NCBI RefSeq assembly: GCF_016924755.1
Contig: NZ_JAFFJX010000002.1
Coordinates: 558,001-622,000 of the forward strand
Source: Longitalea arenae
Lineage (GTDB): Bacteria; Bacteroidota; Bacteroidia; Chitinophagales; Chitinophagaceae
Reading direction: 5' to 3'
Length of the DNA stretch: 64,000 nt
Shown here piece after piece: positions 54,857-64,000 of this stretch. Under the pieces are notes generated by a model. It had not been told where the DNA came from, did not search any database, and saw nothing but the letters and a program-made list of their open reading frames with translations. Position numbers and translations under genes: made by a program. Every line of letters starts with the position of its first letter. Within the stretch, counting starts at the first letter, position 1.

Positions 54857-56074
54857 TTATTGTAATTGTTGGTAATAATAGAGTTGGTGATCAGGCATTA
54901 ATTCCGGGTGAAAGATCTTCACCAGGTCGGCCAGGATACGGGCCGGGTTTACAGCGCCGGATTCCCAATAGTCGTTGGCGCCAATGTCGTTGGTGCGTTT
55001 GTTGTTGTTGTACAGTGCGCCTTGCTGGTAGGCCCTGAACGCTGTATAACGGGGATCAGCAGCGGCAATTTCCGCTTTCGACTGCACCGTGCCCATGTTT
55101 ATCCAGAAATCGGCGTTCAGTGCTACGGGCGCTACCGTCTCGAAATTAAGCGCCAGGCTGCCGGTGCTAATGACATCTGACCAATGGTACCGGGCGCCCG
55201 CATCTTCCAGGAAGCGGGTGAGGTAGCTGTCACCATCGGGCACATGCCATGTACCCTTGAATGGCATACCCACCACTACCGCGGGGTGCCGGCTGGCTTT
55301 GGCGCCCAGTTCTTTTAAACGGTTATATTCTTTTTCCATCGCTTCAAATTGCTCGTTCACGGTTTCTTCTTTATTCAACAGGGCGGCCATCAGCTTCACC
55401 CATTCTGAACGGCCCAGCGGATCCGTTTCCAGCCATTCGGCATTCATCATCACGGGAATGCCGGCGCTGGTCAATGGTTCGTAGCGGCTGAAAGGCGCTA
55501 TAACACTGCCCATGGTCATTACCAGGTCGGGTTTCATGGCAATGATCATTTCATAATTCATTTCGCTGCCATTACCTACTTCAGCCACTTTGCCGGCTGC
55601 CAGGTTTTTACGCACCGTTGAACAGGTAACATATTTTGCTTCGGCCAGTCCTGCTATTACATCGGCAGAACCCATGAAATCGGCCATGCCTACGTGCATG
55701 GAAGAAGTGACCACTATCTTCTGAATGGGAATTTGTATTACCTGTGCATTGGCATAACCGGAAGGGGGCGGGGTGCCTCTCGGCACCAGCACATATTGCA
55801 GGGTGTCGGTTTTGTCGGAAAAGCGGTTGATGATCCTGACCAGCTTGTAGTGCTCGAAGTAATCTATCGTAAATCCTTTGGAGTGCACCAGTTTGGTTTT
55901 GGCCGCAGCAGCCGCTTCCTTTGATGCCGGAGACGCTGATCTGGCCGCCTGTTTACAGGAGCCAAGCCCTAAAAACCACATGCTGATGAGGAAAATGCCC
56001 AGTGAAGATAAACCGGTGGTAGATGGCCCAAAAAACTCTTTTCTGCCCTGGTGAAGGAGCCTGTTCTTTTTCAT
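54857..56074 (-). CDS. btuF: ABC transporter substrate-binding protein, BtuF-like
   Basis: ATG at 56074 (MKKNRLLHQG) is chosen; a frame extending to 56164 would overlap the riboswitch. 405 aa. An unusually long n-region (about 20 residues) precedes the hydrophobic core and a lipobox LGSC. Then an Ala-rich linker and a periplasmic-binding-protein fold (IVVTSSMHVGMADFMGSADVIAGLAEA, MKPDLVMTMGS). Binds cobalamin or its precursors. First gene of the btuFCD operon, directly after the riboswitch. Confidence 0.88.
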   Translation of the reverse strand: MKKNRLLHQGRKEFFGPSTTGLSSLGIFLISMWFLGLGSCKQAARSASPASKEAAAAAKTKLVHSKGFTIDYFEHYKLVRIINRFSDKTDTLQYVLVPRGTPPPSGYANAQVIQIPIQKIVVTSSMHVGMADFMGSADVIAGLAEAKYVTCSTVRKNLAAGKVAEVGNGSEMNYEMIIAMKPDLVMTMGSVIAPFSRYEPLTSAGIPVMMNAEWLETDPLGRSEWVKLMAALLNKEETVNEQFEAMEKEYNRLKELGAKASRHPAVVVGMPFKGTWHVPDGDSYLTRFLEDAGARYHWSDVISTGSLALNFETVAPVALNADFWINMGTVQSKAEIAAADPRYTAFRAYQQGALYNNNKRTNDIGANDYWESGAVNPARILADLVKIFHPELMPDHQLYYYQQLQ

Positions 56075-56117
56075 GTCTGCTCTTTGCCTTTCTGCCGAAA
56101 GCGGTGAGTAAATAAAG

Positions 56118-56345
56118 TTATAAGGCAGGTCTTCTGACTTGTTCACTGTTACAGACCTTCCCATTGATGCGGCTTTTTACCAGGATCAATAGTGGTATGC
56201 AGTTGCAACAGTCGCGAAACGGGGACTATGAAGGTGCTTCAGGTTTGCCGTTTCACGCATTTGAACTTACAGCAGCGGAGACTGTTCCGGACTTACACCG
56301 GATTCCCTATTAAAGCAGCAAATGCTGCTACCTTCGGCGGCGAAA
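56118..56345 (-). promoter_or_regulatory. Cobalamin riboswitch
   Basis: On the - strand: AGGGAATCCGGTGTAAGTCC with CCGGAACAG and CGCTGCTGTAAG, and further on GGGAAGGTCTGT and GTCAGAAGACCTGCC. These are the conserved adenosylcobalamin riboswitch core and B12-box-like elements (plus-strand core 56281-56310 and 56124-56138). It ends about 40 bases before btuF, so high cobalamin would turn down btuFCD. Confidence 0.92.
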
Positions 56346-56429
56346 GTAATAATAATTTTGTTTACATGGGATTTTTAAATGTAAGGATCATGTGACTGGC
56401 CGGTAATGTTTGCCATCGTTCGGCATCGT

Positions 56430-57899
56430 TTACATATTTTGGTAAACGAGGCTCATGTCAACATGCCCGCGAATCAGATTTGCGAGCTTATCATATTGGT
56501 CTTCTTTGTATTGGCGGTAATCGAAGGATGCTGCCGTAGTATCGGCGAATTTTGATAACAGGTCGTTCACTACAGCATCGTTATCCAGGATGCCATGCAC
56601 ATAAGTGCCCCAGCAGGTATCGGACAGATAACAGCCATCGGTGCTGCCATCGGAAAAACGGAGCAATCGTTCAGGGCCTGAACGGGTAAAAGATGTTTGT
56701 CCCATATGGATCTCATACCCTGTACAGGCAGCTGCATAGTGACGATAGGTAAAGCTTCTTTGCAGGGTTGTTTTTTCCTTTACAATAGTCGTATGTACGG
56801 GTAGCAGGCCCAGCCCGGCCACTTTAGCCGTATTGCTTTCAATGGCAAATGGGTCTTCGATGGTTTCGCCCATCATCTGGTAGCCGCCGCAAATGCCAAT
56901 GACGGTTTTGCCGTTTTTATACGCTTCAATGATGGCGGCGGCAACCCCATTGTTCTTTAATACGATCAGGTCTTCAATGGTATTTTTACTGCCAGGCAAA
57001 ATGATGATCTCGCTTTTTGCAATTTCTGCGGGATCAATGGTGTAGAATAAATGTACGGCCGGGTCTTTCTCCAGCCGGTCGAAGTCGGTAAAATTAGAGA
57101 GGCGATTGAGCAGAATGACTGCTATATTTATTTTGTTGGTCACTGTCCTGCGCTTCTTTAATTGCAGTTGAACCGAATCTTCTTCTTCAATAAAAATATC
57201 CCTGAAATAAGGCAGCACCCCTATGACCGGCACACCGCAGAGGTCTTCGATCATTTTCCGGCCGTCCTCGAAGAGGCGGCTGTCGCCCCGGAATTTATTG
57301 ATGATAATGCCTTTGATGCAGGCTTTTTCCTCCGGTGTAAGCAACGCCATGGTGCCATAGAGGCTGGCGAATATACCGCCACGGTCAATATCGCCGATCA
57401 GGTAGGTGGCCGCATTGGCATGGATGGCCACCCGCATATTGGTTATGTCGCGCTGCTTTAGATTCAGCTCCGAGATGCTGCCGGCTCCTTCGATAACAAC
57501 CGGTGTATAGCGGGCCGCTAATCTATCATATGCTTTCAATACTTCTGCAAACAATTCCTGGTTGTTATTGCCCATAAAATATTCCCAGGCCGATTGGGTG
57601 CCGATGGGCTTGCCATTGAGGATCACCTGCGCGTTTTTATCATTGGTAGGCTTTAGCAGCACAGGGTTCATATCGGTGTGACAGGGAATGCCGGCTGCTT
57701 CGGCCTGTACTGCCTGCGCCCTGCCTATTTCAAAACCTTCCGGTGTAGCATAGCTGTTGAGCGACATGTTCTGTCCTTTGAAAGGAGCCGGGTGGTAGCC
57801 ATCCTGCTTCAATATCCTGCAGAAGCCGGCCGTAATGATGCTTTTGCCCACATCACTGGCTGTGCCCACAAACATTAAAGGGCGGAGCGGTGTATTCAT
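56430..57899 (-). CDS. cobQ: Cobyric acid synthase
   Basis: ATG at 57899 (MNTPLRPLMFVG). 489 aa. N-terminal P-loop domain (GTASDVGKS, residues 12-20; PFKGQNMSLNS) and a C-terminal class I glutamine amidotransferase domain with the nucleophile Cys in GICGGYQMMG and His in YVHGILDND. It amidates adenosylcobyrinic acid side chains in B12 synthesis or remodelling. It sits upstream of the riboswitch on the same strand, so it is not under that riboswitch unless read from its own. Confidence 0.93.
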   Translation of the reverse strand: MNTPLRPLMFVGTASDVGKSIITAGFCRILKQDGYHPAPFKGQNMSLNSYATPEGFEIGRAQAVQAEAAGIPCHTDMNPVLLKPTNDKNAQVILNGKPIGTQSAWEYFMGNNNQELFAEVLKAYDRLAARYTPVVIEGAGSISELNLKQRDITNMRVAIHANAATYLIGDIDRGGIFASLYGTMALLTPEEKACIKGIIINKFRGDSRLFEDGRKMIEDLCGVPVIGVLPYFRDIFIEEEDSVQLQLKKRRTVTNKINIAVILLNRLSNFTDFDRLEKDPAVHLFYTIDPAEIAKSEIIILPGSKNTIEDLIVLKNNGVAAAIIEAYKNGKTVIGICGGYQMMGETIEDPFAIESNTAKVAGLGLLPVHTTIVKEKTTLQRSFTYRHYAAACTGYEIHMGQTSFTRSGPERLLRFSDGSTDGCYLSDTCWGTYVHGILDNDAVVNDLLSKFADTTAASFDYRQYKEDQYDKLANLIRGHVDMSLVYQNM

Positions 57900-58011
57900 C
57901 AGGCCGCAAATATAGGATTGGCCCGGGAATATACCAGTGTCGGAGACGCTCCCGTTTCCCGCAAACGCCTGCGGTTGTGGCGCTGCCAAACATCGCTTTC
58001 TATTAAAATGC

Positions 58012-58044
58012 ACAGGGTGCATTGTCTTTCGACAAGCACCCTGT
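58012..58044 (-). terminator. Terminator after the GH30 gene
   Basis: ACAGGGTGC (58012-58020) pairs with GCACCCTGT (58036-58044), with an inner TTGTC/GACAA stem. A short T-run follows on the - strand. It separates GH30 from cobQ. Confidence 0.75.
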
Positions 58045-58071
58045 TCTTTTATTTGTAATGCATCATCGTCA

Positions 58072-59295
58072 TCAATACGATACCAGTGTCGTTACGCTTG
58101 AAGCGGGCAGGTTGATGCCGAAGCTGCCGTTCGAGATGGTAAAGCTGTCGGCCGCAAGGTTTGCCGAACTGGTGGTCCGGTAGCGGTTAAAGCCGGCCAC
58201 CGTAACGCCGCTGATGCTGAAGGTTTGATAGGTGATGGCGCTGTTCTGGTTGATGGCAACCACCACCACGCGCGATCCGCTCTTATAGGCAGTTACATAA
58301 ACGCCGGGGGTGGGATTGGCGGTGCACGAGATCTTGGTATAACCGGGACGTATATATCTTGCATAATGCGCCATTACATAACCCAGCTTGGTAATATTGC
58401 TGTTCTCATCAATAGGGCCGTAAGACCGGCGGATATACCACCATACATACGCTGACCAGCCGGCATTCATGCAATCATGGATCTCTTTGGCTGCATTCAT
58501 GGCATTCGGCCAGTCATTACCGCTGATAGAGGAATTGGTATAGTGTTCCGTCATCCAGACCGGTTTACCAATATTGCCCAGATTATAAGGCGTTTTGCCG
58601 TAAATATGTCCGCATACCGCCAATGTTTTGCTTTTGGCCGTAGCATTGCTCAGATACGTGTTAATGTAATTCTGATCCATATTAAAAGGTTCAGGCGCCA
58701 TAATGGGCGCACCACAGTTGCTGCCTTCGGCCGCGACAAAAGCGGCCACTTCCGACGCTGTTAATTCCATCGATTCATAAGATACCCTGATGTTCGGTTC
58801 ATTAATGGGGCTGATGGCCGTTACACCGCCTACCGTAGTGCAGAAGTTTCGCAAATGAGCGGCATAACTTGCATAATCGCTTGTTTTAAGTTTGCCACCG
58901 ACCAGGTTGTTGTTATCCTTCATGGAAGCGGGGGCCGTCCAGGCAGAGGCGATGACACTGGCGCCAAAAGATTTCGCGGCATCGATGGTTGGTTTTTCCG
59001 CTGCAAAATCCGCTGCATTGGGCGATACACGCACCCGCAGGATACTCAAGCCAATACCACTGCCTGGCGAGAATGCTTTGGTTCGCTGATCCGCAGTGAG
59101 ATCGGCTATCCATCCGCGAATGCTGGCGCCGCCAAAACCCTGCAGGGTCTGTTGAACGGTGCCGGCATTAATGACAGCTGTTGCTTCTGTTCCCGGCTGC
59201 CGGTTCGGTTCGTCGCTTGTCTGGTGGTTTGCTCTTTTGGTGCATGCGGTGACCAGCAGGGCCATCGCCAACAAATTGAAGACATTTTTTTTCAT
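58072..59295 (-). CDS. GH30 subfamily 8-like glucuronoxylanase lipoprotein
   Basis: 407 aa. Lipobox VTAC (C18). The TIM barrel starts QTLQGFGGASIRGW. The acid/base is E166 (SPINEPNIR) and the nucleophile E250 (WMTEHYT). The C-terminal side beta domain (about 320-407) and the VWWYIRRSYG motif carry an Arg that subfamily 8 uses to bind the glucuronic acid side chain. Endo-cleavage of glucuronoxylan is the expected activity. It is 124 bp from the end of the hybrid sensor on the same strand. Confidence 0.9.
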   Translation of the reverse strand: MKKNVFNLLAMALLVTACTKRANHQTSDEPNRQPGTEATAVINAGTVQQTLQGFGGASIRGWIADLTADQRTKAFSPGSGIGLSILRVRVSPNAADFAAEKPTIDAAKSFGASVIASAWTAPASMKDNNNLVGGKLKTSDYASYAAHLRNFCTTVGGVTAISPINEPNIRVSYESMELTASEVAAFVAAEGSNCGAPIMAPEPFNMDQNYINTYLSNATAKSKTLAVCGHIYGKTPYNLGNIGKPVWMTEHYTNSSISGNDWPNAMNAAKEIHDCMNAGWSAYVWWYIRRSYGPIDENSNITKLGYVMAHYARYIRPGYTKISCTANPTPGVYVTAYKSGSRVVVVAINQNSAITYQTFSISGVTVAGFNRYRTTSSANLAADSFTISNGSFGINLPASSVTTLVSY

Positions 59296-59418
59296 AGACA
59301 GTTTAATTTTTAATCGTTAGTTGTATCCTGTCTAAGTTAGCGATACTTCATAGAACGACAGGTGCTGTCAATATGCTGATCGTATCAAAATGTAGTCGGA
59401 TCGTCTCAATTTGTTATG

Positions 59419-62400
59419 TTATTTCGGATTGCCGGCATTGCCTTTTCGCTTTTGTGCGATATATTCCGAAGGAAGCATATTATACTTTCCCTTGAAAGCC
59501 CTGGCAAAATAATTGGGCGTGGTGAACCCAACCTGGTAGGCGATCTCTGCGATGGTCATATTGCTTTTCTCCATCAGTGCCGCTGCTTTCGCAAGCCGGA
59601 ACGAGCGGATGTACTCGACCGGTGATTCGCCGGTCAGTTGCAGGAGTTTTGAGTACAGGGTGCTGCGGCTCATGCCCACTTCTTTGCTTAATGCTTCAAC
59701 CGATAGTTGGGAATTAGTGAGGTTTTTTTCCAGGTAGTTCACAATATCCTGTATAAGTTTTTCATCGGCCGATGTTATTTCAATTTCAGGCGTGGTTACT
59801 TTTATTTGTTTGCGGTAAGTGCTCTGCATGGTCTGCTGCAGATCGAGCAGGCTCTTGATCCTGGCATGCAGTACTTCCACATTGAAAGGTTTGGTAATAT
59901 AGTCGTTGGCGCCGGTGCCCAGGCCCCGGATCTGTTGTTCTTCATCTGTCATTGCCGTAAGCAGGATCACCGGAATATGACTGGTCCTTTTGTCGCTCTT
60001 CAACTTTTTCACCAGTGCCATGCCATCCATCTCAGGCATGCTGATATCACTTACGATCAACTGGGGATGATTGGCCAGCGCCTGCTGCCAGCCTTCTTTT
60101 CCATTCACCGCTTCCAGCACTTTGTAACTGTTCCTGAGATTGTCTTTTAAATAAAAGCGGAAATCTTCATTGTCCTCTACCAGCAGGATAGATGATTTCA
60201 GGCCTGTGACTGTTTCGTTGGCAGCCAGGGGCGCCACCGTTTCATCCGGGGCGACCGGGAGCTGTGGCACAGCTTCGTTAATACCTAATACCGGAAATGG
60301 AATTTGTATCGAGAAGCTGCTTCCTCTGCCGGGTTCACTTTCTACGGTAATGGTGCCCCCATGCATTTTAATGAACTCTTTGGTGATCGACAGGCCAATG
60401 CCGGTGCCCTGGTTCAGGATATGGGCCGGCGAATTGTTTTGAATGAAGCGGTCGAAGATCTTTTCCTGTTCCGCTGCAGGGATGCCGATACCGGTATCCG
60501 TTACCTTAATACAGACCCATCGATCATTGGAAGCAGCCGGTTGATCTTTCAAGGCGCTTATTGAAACTCCAATGGCGCCATCGGCCAGGGTGAATTTAAA
60601 GGCATTGGAAAGCAGGTTGAATAAGATCCGTTCGATCTTGTCGCGATCGAACAAGGTGTTGAGCTGCGGAATAGCTGAATCAAAGGTGAAATGAATATGT
60701 TTTCTTTCCGAAAGGTCGCGGAAAGATTCGGTCACTTCCCTGATATAAGAGATCAATTCGCCTTTCGATAATTGCAGTTTCAGCTCATGTTCTTCCATTT
60801 TCCGGAAGTCAAGCAATTGGTTCACCAGGTTCAGCAGTCTGCGGGCATTGCGCCTGATCATCTGCAGCTTGTTGAGCCGGCCGGGTATATGTTCTTCAGC
60901 GATCAACTGTTCAACCGGGCCCATGATCAGCGAGATGGGCGTTCTGAAATCATGGCTGAGGTTGGTAAGAAATTTGATCTTTAAGCGGTCCAGTTCCTGT
61001 GCCCGTTGTACTTCCTGCCTTTCCTGTTCCAGCGCAAACTTTTTTCTGATCCTGCTAATGCCTTTATACCGGCTGTATAACAGCAGGCCGGCTATAACCA
61101 GGAAGTAAAAGATATAGGCATAGGTGGTAGCCCAGAAGGGCGGTTTTACATATATTTTTATAAGCGTTTCTTTCCTGCTCCAGATGCCGTCGTTATTGCT
61201 TGCTTTTACGCGGAAAGTATAATGTCCCGGATCGAGATTGGTATAAGAAGCCGTATTGAATGTGCCGGTATAGTTCCAGTCCTTATCAAAACCTTCCAGT
61301 TTATACGCATACTGGTTTTGTTTTGGAATGGTATAATTCAGGGCTACAAAACTCAGGGCGAAATTCTGTTTAAAGTCGAGCCTGATCTCCCTTGCTATTG
61401 AAATATGTTCTTTGATCGGCGAATCATCGCCCGCATTTACCGATTTGTTGGAGATCTTGAGGTCGGTTAACAATACGGTAGGAACATTGGGATTGACGGT
61501 TAAACGGGCAGGATCGAAATAATTGAATCCCTGCAGGCCACCGAAGTACAATTGTCCGTCAGCCGTGCGTACCCCGGATCCATGAACGAAGTTATTGGGT
61601 TGAACGCCATGCTGGCTGTTGAAGTTGCGAAAGGTTTTGGTGCGCTGATCGAAACAACATAAGCCGGTATTGGTAGAAAGCCAGATCCGCCCCTGCAGGT
61701 CTTCGAGGATCTGGTAAATGGTCATATTCTGCAGGCCATCTTTTTCCGAGAAATTGATAAACTGGTTTTTTGTTTTATCAAACAAACTCAGGCCGCCCCC
61801 GTAAGTGCCAACCCATAGTTTGCCCTCGCGGTCACATAAAAGCGATTCCACTTTATCGCTGGGTAAATGACTGTTGGCCTGGTTGTATAGCGACCAGCCG
61901 CGGGTAGCCGCATGATACAGCGCCAGTCCGGCCCCATGCGAGCCCACCCACATATTTCCATTCCTGTCTTCTGCAAAAGCACGGATATAGCCATTCACCG
62001 GTAAGCTCATTTCATCGCGGCCATTGGGATTGGGCGTGTACTTCGCGATCACTTTTTTATTCATCAACACGTTCACGCCATCGCCGTTGGTGCCTACCCA
62101 GATAGCGCCCTTGCTGTCTTCTTTTATACAAAAGATGAGATCGCTGTTCAGGTCCTGCGGCCTGGTTCCTTTCCTTAGATTTTCCATATGACCGGTGGCC
62201 TGGTCCCTGATAAATAGTCCCTGTGAATAAGAACCAATGTATAATTGTTTAGTACGGGTAAAATAGAGGCTGATGATCGGGATGGGCCTGTTGCCTTTTT
62301 GCGGGAAGGGAATACGCCGCATGGCTTCTGTTCGAGGATCGAACTCATAGAGCCCGTCATCATCGGTGCCTGCAAATACATGGCCATTGCTGCTTTCGGC

Positions 62401-63522
62401 CAGGGCGCTTACAATGGCTGCTTTATTGCTGTTCTCCTGGAATGTATTACTCAGTTTCACATTGAAGAGGTTCAGGTGCCGGTCATATTTATTAATGCCG
62501 CCCCGGAAAGTGCCAAACCAGTAAATACCCTCGCGGTCAATATAGGCGCATTTGATATCTTTTGTGGTAATGCTGTAGATATTATCAGGATCGGGAACGA
62601 AGGAGCTCACCTGCCTCGTGGCAGGATCCAGTTTGTGCAGGCCCGCATTGGTGCCGATCCATAACTGCCCCGCCGGGTCGGTCGCAATACAATTGATCTC
62701 ATTATTGTTGAGCCCACTGGCCTGGGCACCGCTGTTCTTATAGCGTTCAAAACCGGTTAGGTCAGGCAGCAGGCGGTTCAATCCCTCGATGGTGCCAACC
62801 CAGATATTGCCGCTGCTGTCTTCTGCGATCGCTTTTACCAGTCCGTTGCTTAAGCTCGAAGCATCCGCGCTATTGTGGGTGAAGCGCCGAAAGGAGTTGG
62901 CACCTCTTCTATACAGGTACAGCCCGTAATCGGTTCCGATCCAGATCCGCTGTTTGCTGTCCTCAAATATGCAGGTAAGTGTTATTTTGACACGACTTCG
63001 GTCATGGGCTTTGCCGAGATCGAGGTGTTTGATATTTTTTGTTTGCGGATCCAGGATATGCAGGCCATCGTATTGGGCGATCCATAATTTGCCCTCGTAG
63101 TCGCATACAAGTCCACGGATCACCGCATTGGTGGAAAAACCGCCATGATTGTTACGGGCGGGAAAATTGGTAAAATTATCGGTACGGCGGTTATACAGGC
63201 TCAGGCCGCCGCCGCTGGTGCCGATCCAGAGATTGCCCGCTTTGTCTTCGCACAAAGCCAATACCTCATTCACCCGTAAGCTGTTGCTGTCACCGGCATT
63301 GTTGCGGTAGACGGTAAAATGAGTGCCGTCGAACTTGTTCAGTCCATCGTCGGTGGCGAACCACATCAGGCCGAGCCGGTCCTTCAGGATGGCGTTCACC
63401 GAATTGGATAACAGGCCGTCTTTGGAAGAAATGGAAGTAAAATGGATGGAAGCTTTCTGAGCAGCAGCTTCCCATAACAGGAAAGTACAAAGGCCAATAA
63501 GTACATATCTGATATATGACAT
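59419..63522 (-). CDS. Hybrid two-component sensor-regulator (HTCS)
   Basis: The ATG at 63522 (MSYIRYVLIGLC) gives a signal peptide. 1367 aa: two seven-blade-type propellers of Reg_prop repeats (about 20-660), a Y_Y_Y domain (about 700-765), a transmembrane helix (about 780-800), HisKA with H857 in NLSHDFRTP, HATPase_c with GTGIGLSI, a receiver with D1159 in VSDISMPEMDG, and an AraC-type HTH at the end (about 1255-1367). Single-protein two-component regulators of this type sense glycan fragments in the periplasm. Adjacent, upstream of GH30 on the same strand, so it likely controls that gene. Confidence 0.95.
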   Translation of the reverse strand: MSYIRYVLIGLCTFLLWEAAAQKASIHFTSISSKDGLLSNSVNAILKDRLGLMWFATDDGLNKFDGTHFTVYRNNAGDSNSLRVNEVLALCEDKAGNLWIGTSGGGLSLYNRRTDNFTNFPARNNHGGFSTNAVIRGLVCDYEGKLWIAQYDGLHILDPQTKNIKHLDLGKAHDRSRVKITLTCIFEDSKQRIWIGTDYGLYLYRRGANSFRRFTHNSADASSLSNGLVKAIAEDSSGNIWVGTIEGLNRLLPDLTGFERYKNSGAQASGLNNNEINCIATDPAGQLWIGTNAGLHKLDPATRQVSSFVPDPDNIYSITTKDIKCAYIDREGIYWFGTFRGGINKYDRHLNLFNVKLSNTFQENSNKAAIVSALAESSNGHVFAGTDDDGLYEFDPRTEAMRRIPFPQKGNRPIPIISLYFTRTKQLYIGSYSQGLFIRDQATGHMENLRKGTRPQDLNSDLIFCIKEDSKGAIWVGTNGDGVNVLMNKKVIAKYTPNPNGRDEMSLPVNGYIRAFAEDRNGNMWVGSHGAGLALYHAATRGWSLYNQANSHLPSDKVESLLCDREGKLWVGTYGGGLSLFDKTKNQFINFSEKDGLQNMTIYQILEDLQGRIWLSTNTGLCCFDQRTKTFRNFNSQHGVQPNNFVHGSGVRTADGQLYFGGLQGFNYFDPARLTVNPNVPTVLLTDLKISNKSVNAGDDSPIKEHISIAREIRLDFKQNFALSFVALNYTIPKQNQYAYKLEGFDKDWNYTGTFNTASYTNLDPGHYTFRVKASNNDGIWSRKETLIKIYVKPPFWATTYAYIFYFLVIAGLLLYSRYKGISRIRKKFALEQERQEVQRAQELDRLKIKFLTNLSHDFRTPISLIMGPVEQLIAEEHIPGRLNKLQMIRRNARRLLNLVNQLLDFRKMEEHELKLQLSKGELISYIREVTESFRDLSERKHIHFTFDSAIPQLNTLFDRDKIERILFNLLSNAFKFTLADGAIGVSISALKDQPAASNDRWVCIKVTDTGIGIPAAEQEKIFDRFIQNNSPAHILNQGTGIGLSITKEFIKMHGGTITVESEPGRGSSFSIQIPFPVLGINEAVPQLPVAPDETVAPLAANETVTGLKSSILLVEDNEDFRFYLKDNLRNSYKVLEAVNGKEGWQQALANHPQLIVSDISMPEMDGMALVKKLKSDKRTSHIPVILLTAMTDEEQQIRGLGTGANDYITKPFNVEVLHARIKSLLDLQQTMQSTYRKQIKVTTPEIEITSADEKLIQDIVNYLEKNLTNSQLSVEALSKEVGMSRSTLYSKLLQLTGESPVEYIRSFRLAKAAALMEKSNMTIAEIAYQVGFTTPNYFARAFKGKYNMLPSEYIAQKRKGNAGNPK

Positions 63523-63879
63523 ACGCAAAGCAATCGGGCTGTTCACCAGGTCTGCCACAATTCTTTCTTGGTCGCCGGGAACTGCGGCACATGGCTGCAC
63601 CTTTCACGAAGTTAAATGTTCGCAGGACAATTTAGTATACAAAACCGGCCTGCCGCATTCCGTCCTGAACATTTTTGACAGTAAAAGAAACATTTGTGCC
63701 ATTCCCCGGCTTTCATTTTGGCGAATTTTACCCATGTACGATGGAAACCGCCGAATGCAGGGATCATTAAGGCATCATATATTAAAAACAGAATAATGTT
63801 TGATCCCGGCGATCACGGGTATTTCATGTACAGCCTATAGCCTAACCATCATTGCTTAACCAAACTAACTGATTGCTGA
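63523..63879. other. Divergent intergenic region
   Basis: 357 bp between the HTCS start (-) and a lipoprotein start (+). It should hold both promoters. I see no RNA gene; an inverted repeat GATCCCGGCGATC near 63802-63816 is too short to call. Confidence 0.4.
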
Positions 63880-64000
63880 ATGGCCAAATTGAATTTGGGT
63901 ACAGGGAGGCCTGTGCCCATCCGAACGATCTTCTTCCTGCTCGTCTGTTTCACCATTGGTTGTAAGAAAGGGTTTAACGACTACTACGGTGACAAAAGTC
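63880..64000 (+). CDS. Lipoprotein N-terminus, 3' end cut by window
   Basis: The ATG at 63880 opens a frame to the window end. Residues 1-28 form a signal with lipobox TIGC, followed by KKGFNDYYGDKS. The Asp-Tyr-Tyr-rich segment after the Cys resembles the start of fasciclin-domain surface lipoproteins of Bacteroidota, but too little is visible to call the family. Confidence 0.5.
   Translation, partial: MAKLNLGTGRPVPIRTIFFLLVCFTIGCKKGFNDYYGDKS

Noticed and set aside
1-64000. CRISPR arrays, tRNA or rRNA genes, intact insertion sequences
   Set aside because: None was recognised by reading; a covariance and repeat search would be needed to exclude a small one.

Overview
The window looks like chromosomal DNA of a Chitinophagaceae-type Bacteroidota (Niastella/Chitinophaga-like). 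The evidence is secreted enzymes ending in type IX secretion (T9SS, Por) sorting domains, a one-piece hybrid two-component sensor of the Bacteroidota type, a MauE-like/DUF6520 pair, little Shine-Dalgarno signal before most starts, and many Bacteroidota lipoproteins. No tRNA, rRNA, CRISPR array or intact transposon was seen.

Region 1 (1-17.8 kb, all + strand) is a carbohydrate-degradation block. It holds two tandem multidomain alginate-lyase-fold T9SS proteins, two GH43, a GH31, a GH95 and a GH2 enzyme. Between GH31 and GH95 lies a 64-codon remnant of a GH97 C-terminus. The GH31/GH95/GH2/GH43 set fits removal of xylose, fucose, galactose and arabinose side chains, as from a fucosylated xyloglucan-like or pectic glycan. 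No SusC/SusD pair is in the window.

Region 2 (17.8-24.8 kb) is mixed. It starts with debris: a short esterase-like fragment followed directly by what looks like the 5' end of a group II intron. Then come a MauE-like membrane protein with a DUF6520 protein, a T9SS protein, an FRG-domain protein, a lipoprotein polysaccharide lyase and a short-chain dehydrogenase.

Region 3 (24.8-51 kb) is a dense stress and storage island: a Lig-Pol type LigD, a K+ channel, an OmpR/histidine-kinase pair, two DUF892 ferritin-like proteins, GlgX, an OBAP lipoprotein, a complete cyanophycin locus (cphA, two cyanophycinases, isoaspartyl peptidase), a Gfo/Idh/MocA oxidoreductase, two DUF421 proteins, a DUF4142 lipoprotein, a manganese catalase, a DsbA-like protein, trehalose-phosphatase and an unusual membrane-anchored, HAMP-containing trehalose-6-phosphate synthase. 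The gene content resembles the stationary-phase stress cluster of Pseudomonas aeruginosa.

Region 4 (51-58 kb, mostly - strand) is vitamin B12 uptake and synthesis: cobQ, then a cobalamin riboswitch, then btuF-btuC-btuD, ending in a frameshifted stub of a TonB-dependent receptor. Region 5 (58-64 kb) holds a GH30 subfamily 8-like glucuronoxylanase lipoprotein, the adjacent hybrid two-component sensor that may control it, and the start of a divergent lipoprotein gene.

The best candidates for something under-described are the sensor-fused trehalose synthase (48806-51034), the Bacteroidota cyanophycin locus set in a stress island, and the decayed elements (GH97, esterase/intron, TonB receptor, glycosyltransferase).
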